From NCBI RefSeq assembly GCF_000239815.1, contig NZ_CAFK01000193.1, forward strand, positions 1 to 57,933: a stretch of DNA of 57,933 nucleotides, written 5' to 3'. Under the pieces are notes generated by a model. That model was not told the DNA's origin. It worked only from the letters and a program-made list of their open reading frames with translations, and did no database searches. This DNA is from Bradyrhizobium sp. STM 3843. Its GTDB lineage: Bacteria > Pseudomonadota > Alphaproteobacteria > Rhizobiales > Xanthobacteraceae. This document shows positions 8,158-17,414 of this stretch, piece by piece; the stretch's first letter is position 1; each line of letters starts with the position of its first letter. A program made the position numbers and the translations under genes.

Positions 8158-8991
8158 TCAGTTCACATACGCCAGGGTCGCATCGCGGCGCACCTCGTAG
8201 ACATGCGCCCGCAAGGTCCCGTCCGCTCCCGAGCGGTTGGGCCGGTCGACCAGCAGGCAGGCGGCATAATCCGGCGCTGGCTCGCGGTCGGTTGCAGCAA
8301 CGCGCTGGAGCGCAATGGTTGTGAGCCAGCGGCAAATGCGCCGCGTGAACGGCCGCATCCAGGGATCGCCATCGGCCAGTGCCACGCCGATGAGCATCGA
8401 GCCGGGCGATGTGCCCTTCCAGAAAACAACGCAGAATGTGCCGCTCTGAAAACTAAGCTGTCGACCGATCCAACCGAGTTCAGCGGGCGACATCGTGATG
8501 CACGTATCGGTCACAGCATCACGATCATCGAACTCGAAATATTGGGCGGAGAGTTTCTTTCCAAAACGATCCCTCAAATAGCGGACGCTTGGCTCCCCTT
8601 GCCTGCCAAAGGCTGGCGCCTCGTGCGGATCGATCTGGAACGGAAAGGTGCTTTCCAGCCGTCCCTGCCGGCCAATGACAAACAAGCCCCTGGCGTCAGA
8701 GAACTGACCGGGCGCGCGCTTTTCTTCGACGATCTTGTCGCCCACGCGCGTGATCAATCGAGGAGGCTGGGTCTCGAGAACGGTCTGCGCATCTGCACCA
8801 TATTTTGTCTTCATGGCTTCGACCGCACGGTCATAATCCGCGATCAGGATCGAGACGCTGGTGGTGATGGCATGAACCTCGGCCAGCGAGGCGCGCGGCA
8901 TGCGTAGGTCGAAGACGAGTTCGCCAATGGCGGCCGCGGCCAAGGCGGCAACCGCTCCGGCAACAATCATCAATTTCCGTTGCAACCGCAT
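8158..8991 (-). CDS. Membrane-anchored periplasmic protein of unknown function
   Basis: Encodes 277 residues. One N-terminal hydrophobic segment (residues 8-26) is either a signal peptide or an anchor. The rest is soluble and mixed alpha/beta, with GLFVIGRQGRLESTFPFQID and a cysteine pair region. No catalytic motif or family is recognised. The gene is convergent with the secreted-protein gene at 7767-8156, with a single base between the stops. Confidence 0.6.
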   Translation of the reverse strand: MRLQRKLMIVAGAVAALAAAAIGELVFDLRMPRASLAEVHAITTSVSILIADYDRAVEAMKTKYGADAQTVLETQPPRLITRVGDKIVEEKRAPGQFSDARGLFVIGRQGRLESTFPFQIDPHEAPAFGRQGEPSVRYLRDRFGKKLSAQYFEFDDRDAVTDTCITMSPAELGWIGRQLSFQSGTFCVVFWKGTSPGSMLIGVALADGDPWMRPFTRRICRWLTTIALQRVAATDREPAPDYAACLLVDRPNRSGADGTLRAHVYEVRRDATLAYVN

Positions 8992-9305
8992 GGGCCAAAT
9001 CCGATATCGATCCCTTCATATCACCCGGGCGGTTTATAAATTCTCTGAGCATCCATCGGTTTTTCACGTTATCGGCGGACCCGCTTGGGTATGGGGGCAT
9101 GCGGCGTGTACGGAACCGTCGTGCGAACAAACTGCATCGCTTGACGCATATAACGTCAGCGGGTTAGCGTTGATGCCGCGTCGGCAGGGCGCATCGTGTC
9201 CGCGGAAAGGGACTCTCCCACCTGCCCGATATCAATCGCTTCCACAGACGAACCTCTTTTGCCCCATACAGCGCGGACCAGGGCAGTTTTAAAGGAGGAG
9301 TCGTC
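8992..9305. other. Intergenic control region
   Basis: About 310 bp between divergent genes, presumably with promoters in both directions. A short inverted pair tgacg/cgtca spans 9142-9158 with an AT-rich centre. A strong ribosome site (aaggaggag) ends at about 9300 before the small leader frame. No other gene is seen. Confidence 0.5.
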
Positions 9306-9359
9306 ATGTCCCAGTCTGTTCTTCCCAACCGCTCGACTGCGCTGCGTGGTGCGCCATGA
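9306..9359 (+). CDS. Possible 17-residue leader peptide
   Basis: The best ribosome site in this region (aaaggaggag, ending about five bases before the ATG at 9306) serves a 17-codon frame, MSQSVLPNRSTALRGAP. Its stop overlaps the next start as ATGA (9356-9359). The large ankyrin gene has no ribosome site of its own, so it is probably translated by coupling to this frame. An alternative is that the true gene starts here and a -1 shift joins the frames. Confidence 0.45.
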   Translation: MSQSVLPNRSTALRGAP

Positions 9360-10882
9360 CGCGGTTTTCTGTGGAACCGCTGCCGCCCCGGCCAAGCCTG
9401 GAGCATCAGCAGAAGCTCGCCAAGCGCTTGTTGCGCAATTGCTGGGCGCGTGATGCCGACGCGATTGAACGCGCGCGCACATTCCTCCCCGGCTCGCCAG
9501 ATCCCGACGCGCTCAAGCTGCACGACGCGCAGCTCATCATCGCGCGCGGTTACGGTTTCGACTCCTGGGCAGCGATGAAGCGCAAGATCGAATCGCTCAC
9601 CACGTCGCCGCTCGAACAGTTCGACATCGCGGTGCGCGAAGGCGATGCCGAACTGGCACGCGCACTCCTGCAGAGACACGCTGACATCCGGGCGCGCATC
9701 AACGAACCGCGCTTCGACTTCGACGCTCCGGCCGTCCATCAAGCGAGAAAGAATCTGGCGCTCGTCGATGTCTTGCTGCAGCACGGGGCAGACATCAATG
9801 CGCGTTCGCAATGGTGGGCGGGTGGCTTCGGCATTTTGGAGTGGGATTTGACGCCGGCGCAGGCGGCGCCACTGATTGATCGCGGGGCGCGGATCACGCC
9901 TTGGGCGGCGGCCGGGCTCGGATTATACGACGAGCTGAAGTCAATCCTGACGGCCCATCCGCATCTCGTGAACGAGCGCGGGGGTGACGGCAAGACTGCA
10001 CTGCATTGTGCAGCTACCTGTTCCGTCGCCGAGTTGCTGCTCGACAACGGATCGGATCTGGAGGCGCGGGATGTCGATCACGCCTCCACTCCGCTTCAGT
10101 ACAGAATTGCAGACGAGCCGATCGCGCGTCTGCTGGTGGCACGGGGAGCTGATGTCGACATCTTTGCTGCAGCCCGGCTGGGTGACAAGGGTTTGGTCGA
10201 GCGGTGCTTGCGCAACGATCCACGATGCGCCGAATCCCGTGTCAACCGCGCGCCGTTCACCGCGCCCGGTCTCCACATCTACGGCTGGACGCTCGGCTTC
10301 GATCTCACGCCTGCCGACGTGGCGCGGAAATTCGGCCACAGCGAGATCGCGGAGCTGATCGTGTCGTCGCTATCGCCGAAAGCGCGCCTTATCGATGCGC
10401 TCTGGTGCGGCGATGGCGAGCGTGCCCGTCGCGAGCTGGACCGGCATCCGACGGCGCTGAGGGAGATCGAACCCCACGAGCACGCTCTCCTGGCCTCTGC
10501 TGCCTGGTGGTACCGACCCGACAGCGTGCGACTGATGCTGGACTACGGCTTCGATCCCCACGCCACGGGGGCCCATAACTCGACGCCGCTGGACCGCGCC
10601 AGCTTCCACGGCTACGCCGACATCGTTGCAACCTTGCTGTCACGGGACCCCGATCCGCCTCTGACCTATCAAAACGAGTTCGGCGGCATACCGCTGGGAG
10701 CCTGCATCTACGGCGCGCTGAACGGCTGGACAACCGGCCACCCGCAAGATCATGTCCGCACGGTGAAACTGCTGCTCGACGCGGGCTCTCCGCTGGACCC
10801 GACAATTCTCCCCACCGGCCATGATGAGCTCGACACGGTTTTGCGAGCGTGGCTGAAGAGCAGCGGGAGATCATTGGCGTAG
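9356..10882 (+). CDS. Ankyrin-repeat protein
   Basis: Encodes 508 residues without a signal peptide. Ankyrin-type units recur through the protein: LVDVLLQHGADINARS, GKTALHCAATCSVAELLLDNGSDLEARD, TPLQYRIADEPIARLLVARGADVD, TPLDRASFHGYADIVATLL and TVKLLLDAGSPLDP. The N-terminal 80 residues (LEHQQKLAKRLLRNCWARD, RGYGFDSWAAMKRKIE) are typical of a Bradyrhizobium-style ankyrin family. Such proteins act in protein-protein binding; no enzymatic domain is seen. The start is inferred from the ATGA overlap with the short frame upstream. Repeat copy A4 begins 8 bp after the stop. Confidence 0.85.
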   Translation: MTRFSVEPLPPRPSLEHQQKLAKRLLRNCWARDADAIERARTFLPGSPDPDALKLHDAQLIIARGYGFDSWAAMKRKIESLTTSPLEQFDIAVREGDAELARALLQRHADIRARINEPRFDFDAPAVHQARKNLALVDVLLQHGADINARSQWWAGGFGILEWDLTPAQAAPLIDRGARITPWAAAGLGLYDELKSILTAHPHLVNERGGDGKTALHCAATCSVAELLLDNGSDLEARDVDHASTPLQYRIADEPIARLLVARGADVDIFAAARLGDKGLVERCLRNDPRCAESRVNRAPFTAPGLHIYGWTLGFDLTPADVARKFGHSEIAELIVSSLSPKARLIDALWCGDGERARRELDRHPTALREIEPHEHALLASAAWWYRPDSVRLMLDYGFDPHATGAHNSTPLDRASFHGYADIVATLLSRDPDPPLTYQNEFGGIPLGACIYGALNGWTTGHPQDHVRTVKLLLDAGSPLDPTILPTGHDELDTVLRAWLKSSGRSLA

Positions 10883-10890
10883 CGGGAGCA

Positions 10891-10990
10891 AGCGTAGCCC
10901 GATCAGCGCGGCGACACCTGAGGCCTCCAAGCCTTTGCGTATATGCACGCCCGAGAGACCCGCATGTCGCTGCGCTCATGCGGGCTACGC
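10891..10990 (+). repeat. 100-bp palindromic repeat, copy A4 (diverged centre)
   Basis: Both ends are conserved (agcgtagccc at 10891 and cgggctacgc ending at 10990), as is the cccgcatgtcgctgcgctcatg arm in outline. The middle differs from copies A1-A3. It starts 8 bp downstream of the ankyrin gene stop and has the same orientation as the other copies. Confidence 0.75.
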
Positions 10991-11110
10991 GCGGCTGCAT
11001 GATCTCTGACATTCACACGCCCTCGCCCCGGCATCGTCGAACCGTCACCAGATCGTCATTCCTGCTTCGTCGCTCATTGCTCTGCTCGCCGCGCGAACGC
11101 GAGGCCTGCA

Positions 11111-12445
11111 ATGAATTTCTTGGAGACCATGACGTCCAACCGCCGCTCGGTCCTGCGCGGCCTTGCCGCAGCTGCGATCGCACCACTAGCCTCGCCGGCG
11201 ATGGCAGCCGAAAACTCGTCAATATCGGGCTTGCCGCAGCCACCGACCGGGCCTGCGGCCGAGATTGCCACCGACACAGCGTATTGGAGCGCGGTGCGCC
11301 GGCTTTATGCGGTGACACCGGACGTGGTCAATCTGGAGAACGGCTACTGGGGCGTGATGCCCGAGCCGGTGCGGCTGGAGTTCGTCCGGCAGTCCGACAT
11401 GGTCAACTACCAGAACTCGTACTACGCGCGGCAGCGCTTCGGGGCGGATTTCGAGGCCGTGCGCGTCAGGGTGGCGCAGGCGGTGGGGACAGCACCTGAG
11501 GAGATTGCGCTGACGCGTGGCGCGACCGAGGCGCTGCAGCTCCTCATCGGCGGCTACAACAGGCTGAAGCCCGGTGACGCCGTGCTCTACGCCGACCTCG
11601 ATTATGATTCCATGCAATATGCCATGAACGCGCTTCATGCCCGGCGCGGCGTCGACGTGGTCAAGTTCAACATCCCCGAGCCGGCGACCCGACAGGCCGT
11701 GCTGGACGCCTACGCCCAAGCGCTCGATGCCAACCCGAAGACGCGCCTGCTGCTGCTCACCCATGTCAGCCACCGGACCGGTCTCGTGATGCCGATCGCC
11801 GAGATCGTGCGCATGGCCAAGGCCAGGGACATCGACACCATCGTCGACGCGGCCCATTCGTGGGGCCAGCTCGATTTTAGGGTGGGCGAGCTCGCGGCCG
11901 ATTTCGTCGGCTTCAACCTGCACAAATGGATCGGCGCGCCGCTCGGCATAGGCTTCCTCTATATCAGGAAGGACCGGCTCGACTGCATCGATCGCGACAT
12001 GGGCGACGAGGACTTTGCCGAGACCGACATCCGTTCGCGCGTGCACACCGGCACGATCAATTTCGCCACCGTGTTGACGGTGCCCACGGCCATTGCCCTT
12101 CACCAGGAGATCGGCGCGACGGCCAAACAAGCCCGTCTGCGTTATCTGCGCGACTATTGGGTGAGCCGCGCCAGGGCGTTCAAGGGCATTGAGATCCTGA
12201 CGCCGGACGAGGTGGGCGTCTACGGCGCCATCACATCGTTCCGGCTGTCCGGCAAGACCAGCAAGGCTGACAGCGACGCCATCGTGGCGAAGCTGAGGGA
12301 CGACTACAAGGTGCTCACCGTGCGCCGGGCGGGCGTGGCCAATGGCCAATGCATTCGCGTGACGCCGGCGCTCTATACCGACGAGGCGGATCTCGACCGC
12401 CTGGTCGCGGCGCTCGCCCTCCTGACTGGCACAAAGAATGGCTGA
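11111..12445 (+). CDS. Tat-exported class V aminotransferase-like PLP enzyme
   Basis: Encodes 444 residues. A twin-arginine signal (TSNRRSVLRGLAAAAIAP, with cleavage around AMA) precedes a fold-type I PLP domain. The opening VNLENGYWGVMPEPV, the ALTRGATEALQ segment, the PLP aspartate in IVDAAHSWGQLD and the Schiff-base lysine in NLHKWIGAPLG match the isopenicillin-N-epimerase-like branch of class V aminotransferases and cysteine desulfurases. The substrate is unknown. Export would place a PLP enzyme in the periplasm. The ATG at 11111 has gagg six bases upstream; the ATG at 11129 is possible and would keep the Tat motif. Confidence 0.88.
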   Translation: MNFLETMTSNRRSVLRGLAAAAIAPLASPAMAAENSSISGLPQPPTGPAAEIATDTAYWSAVRRLYAVTPDVVNLENGYWGVMPEPVRLEFVRQSDMVNYQNSYYARQRFGADFEAVRVRVAQAVGTAPEEIALTRGATEALQLLIGGYNRLKPGDAVLYADLDYDSMQYAMNALHARRGVDVVKFNIPEPATRQAVLDAYAQALDANPKTRLLLLTHVSHRTGLVMPIAEIVRMAKARDIDTIVDAAHSWGQLDFRVGELAADFVGFNLHKWIGAPLGIGFLYIRKDRLDCIDRDMGDEDFAETDIRSRVHTGTINFATVLTVPTAIALHQEIGATAKQARLRYLRDYWVSRARAFKGIEILTPDEVGVYGAITSFRLSGKTSKADSDAIVAKLRDDYKVLTVRRAGVANGQCIRVTPALYTDEADLDRLVAALALLTGTKNG

Positions 12446-12461
12446 GCGCTCCGTCGCAGTC

Positions 12462-13400
12462 CTATTTCGCCGCTGTCCGTCGGTCTATTTGTTGGAGTCG
12501 CACAAAGGCCGCCCACGCCTTTCGATAGTCCATGTCAATGGGATCGATCGTCAGGAGCGCCCTGCAGGCCTCATTGATCTCTTCCGATGAAGGTCGCAGC
12601 TTCGGATCTGCTGCGGCCTCCGATCGCTTCCAGCGATCCTCAACATCTTTCGCCAGGGCGAGAGCTTCGGATGGGCCGCGTTTCCGGGTTGGCTTCGCCA
12701 AAGGGTGACCTGCAGGGAATGTTGGCCAAGCCGCCGGGGGCTGATCGCCCCGCCAATCAACGGGGTCGCTGACGGCAGCCTTTGCTATCGCAACGACTTG
12801 CGGCCCGCTCGCCTGGTCCGACGGGATCGCCGTCCGTCCGGCCAGTTCACGGATCTGCTGCTCCATGCTTTGGTTCCCAGACGTTCCGCCGGCCGCGGGC
12901 GCCAGCTTGGTCAGCGCCGACAGCGTGGATGGATCGCCCTTGGGGATCAGCTTCTGGGCCGTCTTCACCATCGCCAATGTGCCAGGCGATATCGCGAAAT
13001 CCGTTTGCGCTATTTTTGGCGCGTCGTCAGCGACCGGACAGGGTCTGAACGACGACTGTTTGCGCGTCATTCGGCCGCCATCGTCGATGTGAGCGAAATC
13101 GACAGCCACGGCGTAGACAAAGCCGGCATCGGCAAGGTTGCCGCTTCTGTCTCTCGCCTTGACAACACCGCAGACATATCGCGCGGCGTCCGCCGTGACC
13201 GAGCGCAATCCGTCGAACTGCGCTGAACCCGGATCGATCAGCATATCCCGAACAGCGGCGCGCGCTCTCATATGGTCTGGCGACAGACTGCTGATGACCA
13301 AATCCGGATTGATGAATGAGGGCTGAAAATACCACTTGAGCTCTGCAGCCAAGAACGCCGCGCCAACGCCCACTGCAATCAAAAGGGCAGGTACATTCAT
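12462..13400 (-). CDS. Membrane-anchored protein of unknown function
   Basis: Encodes 312 residues with one N-terminal hydrophobic segment (residues 4-20). The first half contains RAAVRDMLIDPGSAQFDGLRSV and a single-cysteine strand region, a pattern I associate with small secreted proteins of unknown role. The second half is polar, with long helices (ALALAKDVEDRWKRSEAA). No catalytic motif is recognised. It converges with the aminotransferase gene, with 16 bp between stops. Confidence 0.65.
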   Translation of the reverse strand: MNVPALLIAVGVGAAFLAAELKWYFQPSFINPDLVISSLSPDHMRARAAVRDMLIDPGSAQFDGLRSVTADAARYVCGVVKARDRSGNLADAGFVYAVAVDFAHIDDGGRMTRKQSSFRPCPVADDAPKIAQTDFAISPGTLAMVKTAQKLIPKGDPSTLSALTKLAPAAGGTSGNQSMEQQIRELAGRTAIPSDQASGPQVVAIAKAAVSDPVDWRGDQPPAAWPTFPAGHPLAKPTRKRGPSEALALAKDVEDRWKRSEAAADPKLRPSSEEINEACRALLTIDPIDMDYRKAWAAFVRLQQIDRRTAAK

Positions 13401-13700
13401 GATGTTATTCCAGGTAGCGTCAAGTAAAGATTGTTATTATGAATACGAGTAATCTCTGGTAGTGTTTCCGAACAAACCTCTGACCGCTGAACTCCGGGCT
13501 CGCCGTTTACGAGAGAGGTGGAATTATACATCTACCGATGTATGTACCGGTAGCGTGATAATCTCTGAGAGCGGGATAGGGTTAATCCACCCTTAAGTTG
13601 ATCGGCCTGAACTGCCCAGGTCTTCCTCCGGGCCGCTCTGAAGCGTCGAGCAGCGCGTCGCCGCGACGAAGGCGCGGCGATTGGCTTTGGTGCGCCGGCG
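13401..13700. other. Intergenic region, no gene seen
   Basis: The left part (13401-13470) is AT-rich and likely carries the promoter of the leftward gene. An inverted pair ctacc/ggtag spans about 13533-13554. The right 100 bp are GC-rich without a convincing frame. Confidence 0.5.
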
Positions 13701-13985
13701 CTATTGGCCGATGCCAAATCCGCCGGGCTCGATATCGCCCGGCGCGACAGGCGGCGCGTAGGGGCTGGTGTCGACCCGGTCGTCCTCCGGACGATAGCGA
13801 TAGCGCGGAACGATATTGTAGTCCGGCACCCAAGACGGGTCTCGCATCACCACGGGCACGCGCACGGGCGCCGTGATGACGATCCTGTGCGTCGGCCTTC
13901 GAACATCAGCTCTCGATCTGGCTTCGGCGGCAGCACTCAGCGCCACCACTATCCCCAGCGCCACCGCGACGGTCATCGTTTTCAT
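13701..13985 (-). CDS. Small secreted protein of unknown function
   Basis: Encodes 94 residues from the ATG at 13985, which has gggag ten bases upstream; the longer frame to 14027 lacks one. The Sec signal MKTMTVAVALGIVVALSAAAEA is followed by a basic, proline- and tyrosine-rich mature part (VPDYNIVPRYRYRPEDDRVD, PYAPPVAPG). The family is unknown. Similar short secreted proteins are common in this genus. Confidence 0.6.
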   Translation of the reverse strand: MKTMTVAVALGIVVALSAAAEARSRADVRRPTHRIVITAPVRVPVVMRDPSWVPDYNIVPRYRYRPEDDRVDTSPYAPPVAPGDIEPGGFGIGQ

Positions 13986-14116
13986 GGTCTTGGATCTCCC
14001 CTGGCCAACAGCGACGTCAACGAGCAATGGTCATGATCGTTCCAGAGCGCCAGGCCCGTTCAATCCGTCCACGATCGCTCGCTTAGGATGGCTCACCGCG
14101 AACAAATAACGGCCGA

Positions 14117-15142
14117 TCAGATGCCGAGCACACCTTGGTAGGCGAACAGAGCGGGGGCTCCGCCGGTGTGGATGAAAATGACGTCCGTGTCGGGCTGCAA
14201 TCGCCTCTCCCGAACCAGCGCGATCAGGCCGGCCAACGCCTTGCCCGAGTAGACCGGATCAAGCGTCAAGGCTTCGAGCGCGCCGGCAAGCTTGATGGCG
14301 TCGATGGTGGCCGCGTGCGGCACGCCGTAGGCAGGACCTGCGTGTCCGGCGACGACCTCGACGTCGTCCTCATCGAAGCGGGCGCCAATCATTTCGGCTG
14401 CGGCGCTTGCGTAGGCGATGACATCGGAACGCACGCGCTCAGGTTCGGCATCGATATCGATGCCGATGATCCGCGTCTTGGGCATCGCGACCGACGCGCC
14501 GACGACAAGGCCGGCCTGTGTTGCCGCGCTGCCAGTGCAATGCACGATCGCGGCAGGCAGAATGCCGAGAGCCTGCGACTGCGCCGCGATCTCCACGATG
14601 GTCGATGCGTAGGCGATCGCGCCAAGCGGATTGGAAACGCCGTAAGGAACGAAATAAGGCCGATGACCTTCATCCCTGAGCCGGTGTCCCAGCTCCTCGA
14701 TCGCCGCGTTGCGATTTCCTGTCCAGGGCACATCATGCAGGTGCGCGCCGAACAGCCGATTGAGGAGCGCGTTTCCCGACGTCTCGTACTCGGGCGTCGG
14801 CGGGGCGACACGCCCGTGATAGACCGCCAGATGACACGCCAGGCCGAGCTTGGCAGCCGCGGCAGCGACCTGACGCTGGCTGTTGGACTGGACGACGCCG
14901 CCAGACACCAGCACGTCCGCCTTCGCTGCGAGGGCGTCGTGAAGGATATAGTCGAGCTTGCGCAGCTTGTTGCCGCCAAAGCCGAGCCCGGTCGCATCCT
15001 CGCGCTTCACCCATAAGCGCGGCCCACCCAGATGGTGCGTGAGCCGCCTCATAGGTTCGAGCGGCGTCGGCAGGCTGGCGAGCCCGATGCGCGGAAACGC
15101 CGACAGCTTGGAGGCAAGCATCGTTGCACCTTCGGCGGTCAT
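14117..15142 (-). CDS. D-cysteine desulfhydrase / ACC deaminase family protein
   Basis: Encodes 341 residues of the fold-type II PLP family that includes D-cysteine desulfhydrase and 1-aminocyclopropane-1-carboxylate deaminase. The PLP lysine lies in GLGFGGNKLRKLDY, the substrate loop in SGGVVQSNSQRQVA, the phosphate loop around HCTGSAATQAGL and the C-terminal HTGGAPALFAY. D-cysteine desulfhydrase would release pyruvate, ammonia and sulfide from D-cysteine. Sequence alone does not separate the two activities, so the gene symbol is left empty. The small cysteine-motif gene at 15153-15380 lies 10 bp upstream on the same strand, so the two may be co-transcribed. Confidence 0.85.
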   Translation of the reverse strand: MTAEGATMLASKLSAFPRIGLASLPTPLEPMRRLTHHLGGPRLWVKREDATGLGFGGNKLRKLDYILHDALAAKADVLVSGGVVQSNSQRQVAAAAAKLGLACHLAVYHGRVAPPTPEYETSGNALLNRLFGAHLHDVPWTGNRNAAIEELGHRLRDEGHRPYFVPYGVSNPLGAIAYASTIVEIAAQSQALGILPAAIVHCTGSAATQAGLVVGASVAMPKTRIIGIDIDAEPERVRSDVIAYASAAAEMIGARFDEDDVEVVAGHAGPAYGVPHAATIDAIKLAGALEALTLDPVYSGKALAGLIALVRERRLQPDTDVIFIHTGGAPALFAYQGVLGI

Positions 15143-15152
15143 GTTGCCCGAC

Positions 15153-15380
15153 CTATTTCTTGGCGGCCTTCAGGACCTTCTTGCAGGCGTCAGCGAGCTG
15201 AGCGTATTGCTTGTTGAGACAGGCGATGATGCGTCCGCCGCCCGGCGTGACACTTGCGCAGTATTTTTCGTAGTCCGCTTTGCATGCCGTCCGCTGTTCC
15301 GCGGTCAGCGCCTGGGCAAAGGCTGCTTGTGGCAACCCAACAAGGAGCGTGAACAAAATGGCGGCTGCGAGCTTGGACAT
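15153..15380 (-). CDS. Secreted small protein with three-cysteine motif
   Basis: Encodes 75 residues: a Sec signal (MSKLAAAILFTLLVGLPQAAFA) and a short mature domain with cysteines in the order CKADYEKYC, PGGGRIIACL, LADACKK. This resembles the cysteine-rich-repeat (GLG1-like) small proteins that are common in Bradyrhizobium, of unknown role. It is predicted to be periplasmic. It lies just upstream of the D-cysteine desulfhydrase-like gene on the same strand. Confidence 0.75.
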   Translation of the reverse strand: MSKLAAAILFTLLVGLPQAAFAQALTAEQRTACKADYEKYCASVTPGGGRIIACLNKQYAQLADACKKVLKAAKK

Positions 15381-15436
15381 GGAAGCCTCCCCGATCGTTC
15401 TTATGTGCGTCCCGCCGTCATGAATACCGCCATCCC

Positions 15437-16207
15437 ATGAAGATCGCCACCTTCAACATCAACAATGTCAGGCGGCGGCTGCCCAACCTGCTGCGCTGGT
15501 TGCGTAGTGCGAAGCCCGATGTCGTCTGCCTGCAGGAGCTCAAATGCACGCAGGACGAATTCCCGGCTGAAGCGATCGAAAAGGCTGGCTATGGCGCGGT
15601 GTGGCGTGGGCAGAAGACCTGGAATGGTGTCGCGATCCTGGCGCGCAAGGCCGAGCCGGTGCTGATCCGCACCGCCCTGCCCGGCGATCCCAAGGACAAT
15701 GACGCCCGCTACATCGAGGCCGCCGTGCGCGGCATCGTCATCGGCTGTCTCTATCTGCCGAACGGAAATCCGCAGCCGGGACCGAAATTCGACTACAAGC
15801 TCGCCTGGTTCAAGCGGCTGCAGAAGCACGCGGCCAAATTCATCAAGGACGATCTGCCGGTGGCGCTTGCCGGCGACTATAATGTCGCGCCAACGCCACG
15901 CGACATCTATCCAACGAAATCATGGGACAAGGATGCGCTGATCCAACCGAAGAGCCGCGCGGCGTTCAAGGCGCTGGTCGACCAGGGCTGGTGCGATGCG
16001 ATCCGCACGCTCCATCCGGAGCAGCCGATGTTCACCTTCTGGGACTACAAGCGCAACCGCTGGCCGCGCGATGCGGGCTTGCGGCTCGACCATCTGCTGT
16101 TGAGCCCGCAGCTGACGCAGCGGCTCATTAAAGGCGGCGTCGACCGCAAGGTCCGCGGCGAAGACGGCGCCAGCGATCACGCGCCGGCCTGGGTGGTGCT
16201 GAAGTGA
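15437..16207 (+). CDS. xth: Exodeoxyribonuclease III / AP endonuclease
   Basis: Encodes 256 residues of the Xth family, which cleaves at abasic sites and removes 3' blocking groups in base-excision repair. Motifs follow the family order: FNINNVRRR near the start, the metal-binding glutamate in VCLQELKC, the GDYNVAPTP region, LRLDHLLLS and the C-terminal catalytic SDHAPAWVVL. The length matches E. coli XthA. It is transcribed away from the neighbouring minus-strand genes and stands alone. Confidence 0.93.
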   Translation: MKIATFNINNVRRRLPNLLRWLRSAKPDVVCLQELKCTQDEFPAEAIEKAGYGAVWRGQKTWNGVAILARKAEPVLIRTALPGDPKDNDARYIEAAVRGIVIGCLYLPNGNPQPGPKFDYKLAWFKRLQKHAAKFIKDDLPVALAGDYNVAPTPRDIYPTKSWDKDALIQPKSRAAFKALVDQGWCDAIRTLHPEQPMFTFWDYKRNRWPRDAGLRLDHLLLSPQLTQRLIKGGVDRKVRGEDGASDHAPAWVVLK

Positions 16208-16213
16208 TTGCTG

Positions 16214-16507
16214 TCAGACGGACAGCCGCCTGGCGTTGGCGGCGACATAATCGCGGTAGCGATCGACGATCGACGCGGGCGTAGCGCCCGCCATGAGGTT
16301 CGCGGTGGCCTCGAGCGCGGCGACGATCTTTTCGGTCACCATCAGCTCGACTTCCTCGTTCGCATCCACTTCGGCACGGGCGAATTTCTCCAGCCGCAGT
16401 CGGATTACCTCGGCCGCTTCCATCGCGAGCAGCGCGCTCGCAAGCCAAGGGAAGCTGTCGGCCGGATGCGCGCATTTGTCCTGCGCGTCGTATGAATCGT
16501 CGTCCAT
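16214..16507 (-). CDS. Small acidic protein of unknown function
   Basis: About 97 residues from the ATG at 16507, which has ggagag nine bases upstream; the ATG six codons earlier has none. The protein is acidic and predicted all-helical (SALLAMEAAEVIRLRLEKFARAEVDANEEVELMV). It has no signal peptide, cysteine motif or recognised domain. It may be a small regulator or phasin-like coiled protein, but that is only a guess from composition. It is convergent with xth. Confidence 0.6.
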   Translation of the reverse strand: MDDDSYDAQDKCAHPADSFPWLASALLAMEAAEVIRLRLEKFARAEVDANEEVELMVTEKIVAALEATANLMAGATPASIVDRYRDYVAANARRLSV

Positions 16508-16673
16508 CGTCGTATCGCTCTCCATAAGCTACGCGACGAATACGCTTCAAACTCTAACGATCGGCGCGATCATCAGCGGTGTTTTTTGCCGTCTCAAACA
16601 CCTGGCGTTAACGATGCGGATCACGGCGCTTCAAATCCTCGCGGGGGCGGCCGGTCCCGGCGCGCCATCACGT

Positions 16674-17144
16674 TCAGACGCCTTGGCGCTCCGGCCAGAC
16701 CTGCTCGAGGTTGGTCGAGCGCTCAGGCCGCCCCTCGGTGAGAAACGCAGCTCCGCCGCAAACCGGCAGATGGACGATGAGGCTCGCCGCGTCCGGCACA
16801 TCGGGGCGTGACGTGACATTCAACAACAGGATCTCCTCGGGCGTCCGCCTGATCTCCTTGAACTCGTAGCTGAACGCCTCCGCGTTGCGCGGATATTCGT
16901 GCCAGATCTGGCCCTCCCGCCTGAAGCTGCTTTGCGTGCCGCCAAACGTGTCGGCGTAAGACAGGCAGGCGGGGATGTTCAGCGCCTTGAGCACGACCGT
17001 GCCGATATTCGAGACGGCGGGAACGGCGCTGTTCACCGCGCCGATGGCGGCGAACACGGTCGTCACCACGCCGGCCAGGAAAGCCAGACCCGATTTCGCC
17101 ACGTGTGACTGTGCCTTGTTGGACGAAGGATGTGCCTGGGCCAT
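16674..17144 (-). CDS. Single-span membrane protein of unknown function
   Basis: About 156 residues from the ATG at 17144, where ggag lies nine bases upstream. A membrane segment (SGLAFLAGVVTTVFAAIGAV, about residues 18-38) follows a short cytoplasmic tail. The outer part has two cysteines (IPACLSYADTFGG, LPVCGGAAFL). No family is recognised. There are no same-strand neighbours close enough for an operon. Confidence 0.6.
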   Translation of the reverse strand: MAQAHPSSNKAQSHVAKSGLAFLAGVVTTVFAAIGAVNSAVPAVSNIGTVVLKALNIPACLSYADTFGGTQSSFRREGQIWHEYPRNAEAFSYEFKEIRRTPEEILLLNVTSRPDVPDAASLIVHLPVCGGAAFLTEGRPERSTNLEQVWPERQGV

Positions 17145-17414
17145 GACTGCGTTCTCCGATGCTTTGGCAATCAGCAAGCCAGAGGACACTGCTGATTGGC
17201 CACCAACCGAGGTCCGTTCATGGAACGTTAATCTCGCGCAAATCGGCGCTGGCCGGTGTGATGCACGTCACAACCTTCGATATTTGCCGGGCAATGGCGG
17301 TCACGAGCGCGTGTCGCTCACGCACGCCGACGCACATTCCAGGACGCATTGCAGGACTCATCAGATCGCTGCTAACGCACGGCAACCGCCCGCCGCGCTC
17401 CTGGAGACGACACC

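Noticed and set aside
11219..12349. 376-residue minus-strand frame opposite the aminotransferase gene
   Set aside because: His/Val/Asp-rich shadow of a high-GC gene; the plus-strand protein has clear motifs.
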